The notes under the pieces are model-generated. The model saw only the letters and a program-made list of their open reading frames with translations. It did no database searches and had not been told where the DNA came from. The position numbers and the translations under genes were made by a program. A stretch of DNA of 64,000 nucleotides from Epiperipatus broadwayi (lineage: Eukaryota > Onychophora > Udeonychophora > Euonychophora > Peripatidae): the NCBI GenBank assembly GCA_028023455.1, contig JAQFVV010006272.1:3265127-3329126 (forward strand). Direction: 5' to 3'. Positions 59,308-64,000 of the stretch are shown one piece after another (position 1 is the stretch's first letter; each line of letters opens with the position of its first letter).

Positions 59308-59503
59308 TATTACCTATGCTATGATGTACTACCCTGAGGGCATACTATTCTAATCTTGCGATCTTCAAGGTGACTTCTCCACGTGATCTGCGGGCAAACT
59401 TTATCGATTAAGTTTGTTTTCAAATCACTAGGAGACATTTCTTAAAGATCACAAGATTAAAATAGTATGAGTTCAGTGCAGTACATCATAGCTTAGTTAA
59501 TAC
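59308..59503. mobile_element. MITE-like element G, copy 2
   Basis: Termini 'tattacctatgctatgatgt' and the inverted 'acatcatagcttagttaata' match each other and the ends of 37358-37565. The internal 'ctaatcttgcgatcttc' and 'ccacgtgatctgcgggc' also align with copy 1. Confidence 0.82.
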
Positions 59504-60194
59504 TCAAGCACCCCCTTTTCTTTCCAAAAACTCGAATTAAGACCAAAAAAGCTTTTATTAAAAAAAACATTCAAGATCTTATTTTTATCTTGATTTAATT
59601 TATTTCAATAATTAAACTGAAGAAATGTTGATTCCTTCGAGATAAATTTAAAAAAAATTATTTTAAACTAATATGTATGCACTTTTAATAAATTATATAT
59701 ATATATATATGAGATGGCAAAAAATACCAGCTCAATATATATAATTAATTGTAAAAATAAAATGTTTGAATATTGGAGGAATATTTATTGATAGACTCTC
59801 TAAGTCCTATTCAAAATAGACAGAAGTTTTCAGCTAAATAGCAGCAAACCATATGTCCTGAGGCTAAAAAGTTTTGTCTATTAATCACTTTTGTCTTAGG
59901 TTTAGATGAAGTAAAAGGGACTTTTATAATTTATATATTTCAAAATTTCAAATTGTTTAAAAGCACTTTTTTTTATCAAATAAAAAGATTTGAATATTTA
60001 CTATCTTCTTTTATTGGTAATGTAATGAATATTAAAAAAATTTCCAATTTAAACATGTTTAAGAAAATGATAATAAAATAATTATTACTTTTATTAACAT
60101 ATAAATAACAATGAATTATTAATAAATACTAACAATTAACAAAGTCAAAAAAAGTTTACTAATATAATGTTTGTTAAATTAAATAAAAAAACAT
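59504..60194. other. No recognisable feature
   Basis: AT-rich with a (TA)n run at 59694-59711. Confidence 0.55.
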
Positions 60195-60526
60195 GGCTGA
60201 CAAAAAAAAGTACTTTCCACTAAAAAATAAAGTCATGCATGAAAAAACAATTCAAATGTTCATGCATGACTTTATTTTTTAGTGGAATGTAAAATTTTCA
60301 TAATCTTATGAAAGTTTTACATTTTAGTTATATTTTTTATCAAAATTGGAATCAAGTGGGAAAAAGCAATTCCAGTGTTCATGCATGACTTTATTTTTTA
60401 GTAGAAATGACAAAAAAAGTAGTTTCCATTAAAAAATAAAGTCATGCATGAACATTTGAATTGTTTTTTCCCACTTAATTCCAATTTTGATAAAAAATAT
60501 AACTAAAATGTAAAACTTTCATAAGG
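60195..60526. mobile_element. Nested fold-back element I
   Basis: A 26-base core (ACTAAAAAATAAAGTCATGC plus ATGAA) occurs four times, twice in each orientation (about 60218, 60260, 60378 and 60428). The inner pair forms a small hairpin at about 60195-60290. A second hairpin with arms of about 105 bp and almost no loop spans 60305-60525, starting CTTATGAAAGTTTTAC. No coding capacity. Confidence 0.9.
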
Positions 60527-61400
60527 TAAATATGTGAATTCAGTCCACTAGAGAAAGCCTAGGACTCCAGTTTTTATTGTTTCAGGCTCCCTGTTTTGTT
60601 CCATTGTTGGATTCATAGAAGAAATGTTTACCAAAATGTAAGTGAATATCTGTTTTGTTGTTTTTCATCTTTAGAAGAAGTTTTGGAACAGTTTTTCATT
60701 CAATGATAATTGAAATTATCTATCATTCCGTTTTATGCAAATGGATGCCATTAGAAATAGACAAAAGCTAGCTTAAGTAATTGTTGGAATAATTAAAATA
60801 TTATAAACCTTTTAAAAATAATTTTAAAGGAAACCAAATAATTCTGAAAAAATAGACATTAGAAATCCTAATTTTATTGATAGAATAAACAGAAAATCAT
60901 TTGGACATCAAATCTCATAGAAAATGTGGAATATAATATGTTAACAATAATGGTTTTAGGAATTTTATCTTTGCATCAGATTTTAGCAGTGTTAAACAAG
61001 TTTTAAATGTTAATTCAATCTCAATTTTAGAATTGAACATTATAGAAAATAACCTCTCCCTGCACAAAAATCAGGTTTCTCCAATGATCAGAACAGAAGT
61101 TATTATCCCCCCTTCCAGTGAATTGGGGCAAGGAAAAAATAAAAATATTTTTTTTTCAAATCAACACAGAATTACAATGAAGTGATTCCTGAGCTAAAAA
61201 ATAATGATTTAAAGAAATGATGTTTTAGACCTAAACAGAGACATTGAAGCTTCAAATTAATCATACTCTTTTAAGCAATAATTAGTGAGAAATTTTCCAA
61301 AGTTTAACAACAAACTGTCAGATTATACTTGAATCATTGATTACAAATCAAGACCTAAAATAAGTATCAAAATCACTGTGAACCCTGAAAGACTTTGGTT
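60527..61400. other. No recognisable feature
   Basis: AT-rich with no supported gene. Confidence 0.5.
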
Positions 61401-62450
61401 GGTGGGTTAAACAATTACTGTGAACATTTGCAGACACAGGAGTTTTATAATGATTAAGGATGTATGTTCAGCTACATTGATCTCAGTGTGCAAAATGATA
61501 TGGACAAATGATTTATTCTCATGATGTGCAAGTAAATCCAGCTTGATTTCAAGACTACATGAATTAAATGTTGTATTGGTGGGTGTGAGTGTGTACTCCT
61601 TTTCCTCAAGTGTGGTGTAGTGGTCATAAGGGATTTGGTTCATTTGAGGGGGTTGTCAATGATCATTGTCTAGCCCAGGAATACCTGCTGGGAGGGTGAA
61701 AGTCACTACCTTCACATGGACTTTACCGTGAAGGGCTACTGCACCCCTTGATGGATTAGTTGATAGGTCAGTGTTGATTTGCACTCACTATTACTGAGTT
61801 TCATTTGTTAGCTTTAAATTTAGTGCATTTGTAAGGCAGTTGGTCTGCTTTGGGCCACCACCAATTTTTGTAACATTGATGGAGTTTTGTTGTAATATTT
61901 TGTGGGTGTGGGTCTGCACTCCTCTTTTCTTCCTCAGGGGTGGCTGGTGAAAGACCTTAGGTGTCTGGTTCATGGTGCGGGCTGTTGACAATTTTGCCAC
62001 TATCTGGAAAACCTGCTGGAGGGTACATGGTCAAAGTCTCAGTGTTATTCCTGCTCTAGTCAGCTGCTTTTCCCCTTGATAAGCTGCTTTTGGGCAGTGT
62101 CGATCTGGCTCATTACTTATTACTTCTTAGTTTTTTCCCAAGTTGGCTTTCCAATATTGTGCAGGTAGACTGATTGTGGTCTCTTCCCATTTGGACTGCT
62201 AATTGGGAGGCAGAGGTATCTGGAATGGTCTTGACATGGCTTGGCTGTGGGTTGATAATTTATTGCTTGGTGAACTTGGGACTTGGACCTCGCTGCCTGT
62301 TTTGGTGGTTGACACAATGCTGGACTTTGCCATCTATTCATCTGAAGCATTTGAGTCTTCGCATTGGGGCCCCAGGAGTGGTATCATTGGGTGATGGTTA
62401 ACTTCTTGACAATTGGGCCATGTGGATTCACATACAGATACATATTAATC
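61400..62450. repeat. GC-richer block with a diverged 325-bp direct repeat
   Basis: This is the least AT-rich kilobase of the window. 'gggtgtgagtgtgtactcct' at about 61580 aligns with 'gggtgtgggtctgcactcct' at about 61905. Further matches include 'gtggt/gctggt' and 'acctgctgggagggt' against 'acctgctggagggt'. Both strands contain open frames of 60-78 codons but none has a recognisable domain, and frames on opposite strands compete over 62120-62400. Probably an old mobile element; class unknown. Confidence 0.5.
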
Positions 62451-63920
62451 ACATTACAGCAATTTTTATGGATGTAATTATTTTTGAACATATGTACATT
62501 TTACCTTGTTACATTGAACACTGTGTAATCCTCAATGGGTAAGGGTACCTGAAAATTTTTGTAATCTTTTATTAATAAAGGTTACCTTTGAAAGTAAATA
62601 TGTGAAATACAATTCATATGACAGTGATATTTATAAGCAATGTCAGAATAAAATTTTCTATAGAAAATTATTTTAATATTTTTTTGTCTTCAGTAACATA
62701 GTATCAGTAATTTAAGGCAGGATTAATTGTCATGGAGCTTATAAAATTCTTTCCATTTTTATTATTATTTTACATATTTTTCTTTAAAAATTAGAAGTAA
62801 AATTTATTTTAAAATAATTTTCTGTTTATAATGCGTGTATACATTTATTTTTAGGCATATATATGTATGTGTGTGTGCGAATGTGTCATAAGCTCAAAAA
62901 AATCACAAAGTAACAACAATTCATAAAGTTATTCCCCTTAAAAAATATCTGCATTTGTCTGTAATGGTTCTGCTATTTGTGAGAAGTGGGATAATATTAT
63001 TTCATTGATTCTCTAGAAAATTATATTCACAGTCAGACTGTGTTCTGATTATATGTAAATTTCATAGATTTCAGCCCATAATTTATAGAAGAGATTTGGA
63101 CATCCTTTATAATCAGTATTAATACCACATTTATTCATGGCTAGTTCTGATGAGCAGGGATCCCATCTCATTGCATTTCATATTATGATTGTCAAAATAA
63201 ATATTATATACGTAAACTATTTAACATAACGTAAAAAGGTTACTTACTTATTTAAGTGGTAAAAAATTATGAAAAAAAAAAACTGAGGCCTGTTTAACAA
63301 ATAAAAAATGTTTATTAAAACAATAACTAAAATTCCCTCATCAATTATAACTGCTTGGGACTAAGCCGCCATATTGAATTTTTTTAAATACTGACCTGAG
63401 ACACAATTTTTACAATAACTTCAGTTTTAATTATGTTAGAGTAAAAACAATTACATTGCTAGAAGCTAGAAAAACTAAGAAAAACAATAAGCATAAGATA
63501 AATAGTGATAACTATATAAAAAATAAGGAAAAAAGAAATTTTCACATCTGAAATAATTATTATTTATTGTTTGTTCATAATTTGGAAATTAACATTAACT
63601 AAAATTCAAATTACATTTCCAGTGATAATTTCTTTGTATTTCTCACAAAATTATCTTTCTAAACATGCATAACATGTCTTACCTGATATAAGCCATAGCT
63701 TCACAATGTCCAAAAGAAGTTGGTTATGAATGTTTCATTTTTATCTTGTATCCCAACAGTTCCAAATGTCAAGGCATCTACAAAGAAAAAAAATCATCCT
63801 AATAAAAAATACAAAAGAAATCATCATAGCAATTGGCTTCTTGTCTATCCAAAACTAGAAATTGTAGGCTACTGTCTATATCACTGATAAAATGGGTTTC
63901 ATCTCTTTATTTTATATTTT
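62451..63920. other. No supported gene
   Basis: AT-rich. 'aagccgccatattg' near 63364 and an A-run nearby are the only unusual bits. Confidence 0.5.
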
Positions 63921-63925
63921 TTGTA

Positions 63926-63990
63926 TACATCAGTGATGTTTATATTCTTTATGGACACCAGTGATGTTTATATTCTTTATGCACAGATAT
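63926..63990. repeat. Tandem duplication, about 31-bp unit
   Basis: 'cagtgatgtttatattcttt' followed by 'atg(g/c)aca' occurs twice, ending 10 bases before the window end; the array may continue outside. Confidence 0.88.
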
Positions 63991-64000
63991 GATGCTATCT

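Noticed and set aside
62120-62401. Overlapping ORFs on both strands at 62120-62401
   Set aside because: Neither strand has a recognisable domain, start context or splice sites; they are open because the block is GC-richer.

Overview
This window is very AT-rich eukaryotic DNA (about three quarters A+T by eye). It has many (TA)n microsatellites and almost no long open frames. It looks like intergenic or intronic sequence from a large, repeat-rich animal genome. The animal assignment rests on an RTE-like LINE with a (TGA)n tail, a Ty3/Gypsy element, SINEs derived from tRNA-Gly, and intron-type splice signals. An invertebrate, perhaps an arthropod, is my best guess from the style of the Gypsy pol and coiled-coil gag frames, at low confidence. 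There is no prokaryotic organisation (no operons, Shine-Dalgarno sites or CRISPR).

The clearest structures are three LTR retroelements, all set in TA-rich sequence. Element A (4448-12333, + strand) is a complete but decayed Ty3/Gypsy copy: 1.84-1.88 kb LTRs, tRNA-Lys-like primer site, gag, protease, reverse transcriptase, RNase H, integrase with a GPY/F module, and a polypurine tract. Its frames are broken by stops and frameshifts, and it has no env. Element C (15598 to about 22390, + strand) and element B (48395-52825, - strand) have long LTRs around a coiled-coil gag and no visible pol, so they look non-autonomous. One LTR of C carries a 360-bp tRNA-like element with inverted-repeat arms and a 15-bp target duplication; the sister LTR is the empty site.

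A 5'-truncated RTE-like LINE lies at 35041-36303 (- strand) with a 395-codon open reverse-transcriptase frame. At least four decayed tRNA-Gly(TCC)-derived SINE copies share a short tail. Seven large fold-back or inverted-repeat structures of about 200-860 bp, plus two short hairpins, lie at about 27.6, 30.5, 31.4, 32.2, 36.4, 37.4, 39.4, 59.3 and 60.2 kb, and a near-perfect 57-bp-arm hairpin lies at 56.06-56.23 kb. Several tandem arrays (units about 37, 55, 65, 85, 238 and 325 bp) fill the rest.

Host genes are scarce. The best candidate is an internal exon at 24314-24575 (+), an 86-codon open frame between a strong polypyrimidine/AG acceptor and a GTAAGT donor; I could not name the protein. 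A weaker candidate first coding exon is at 40925-41022 (-). I found no convincing new biological system. The most unusual objects are the tRNA-like inverted-repeat element with a proven empty site, the gag-only LTR elements, and the dense set of long hairpins.
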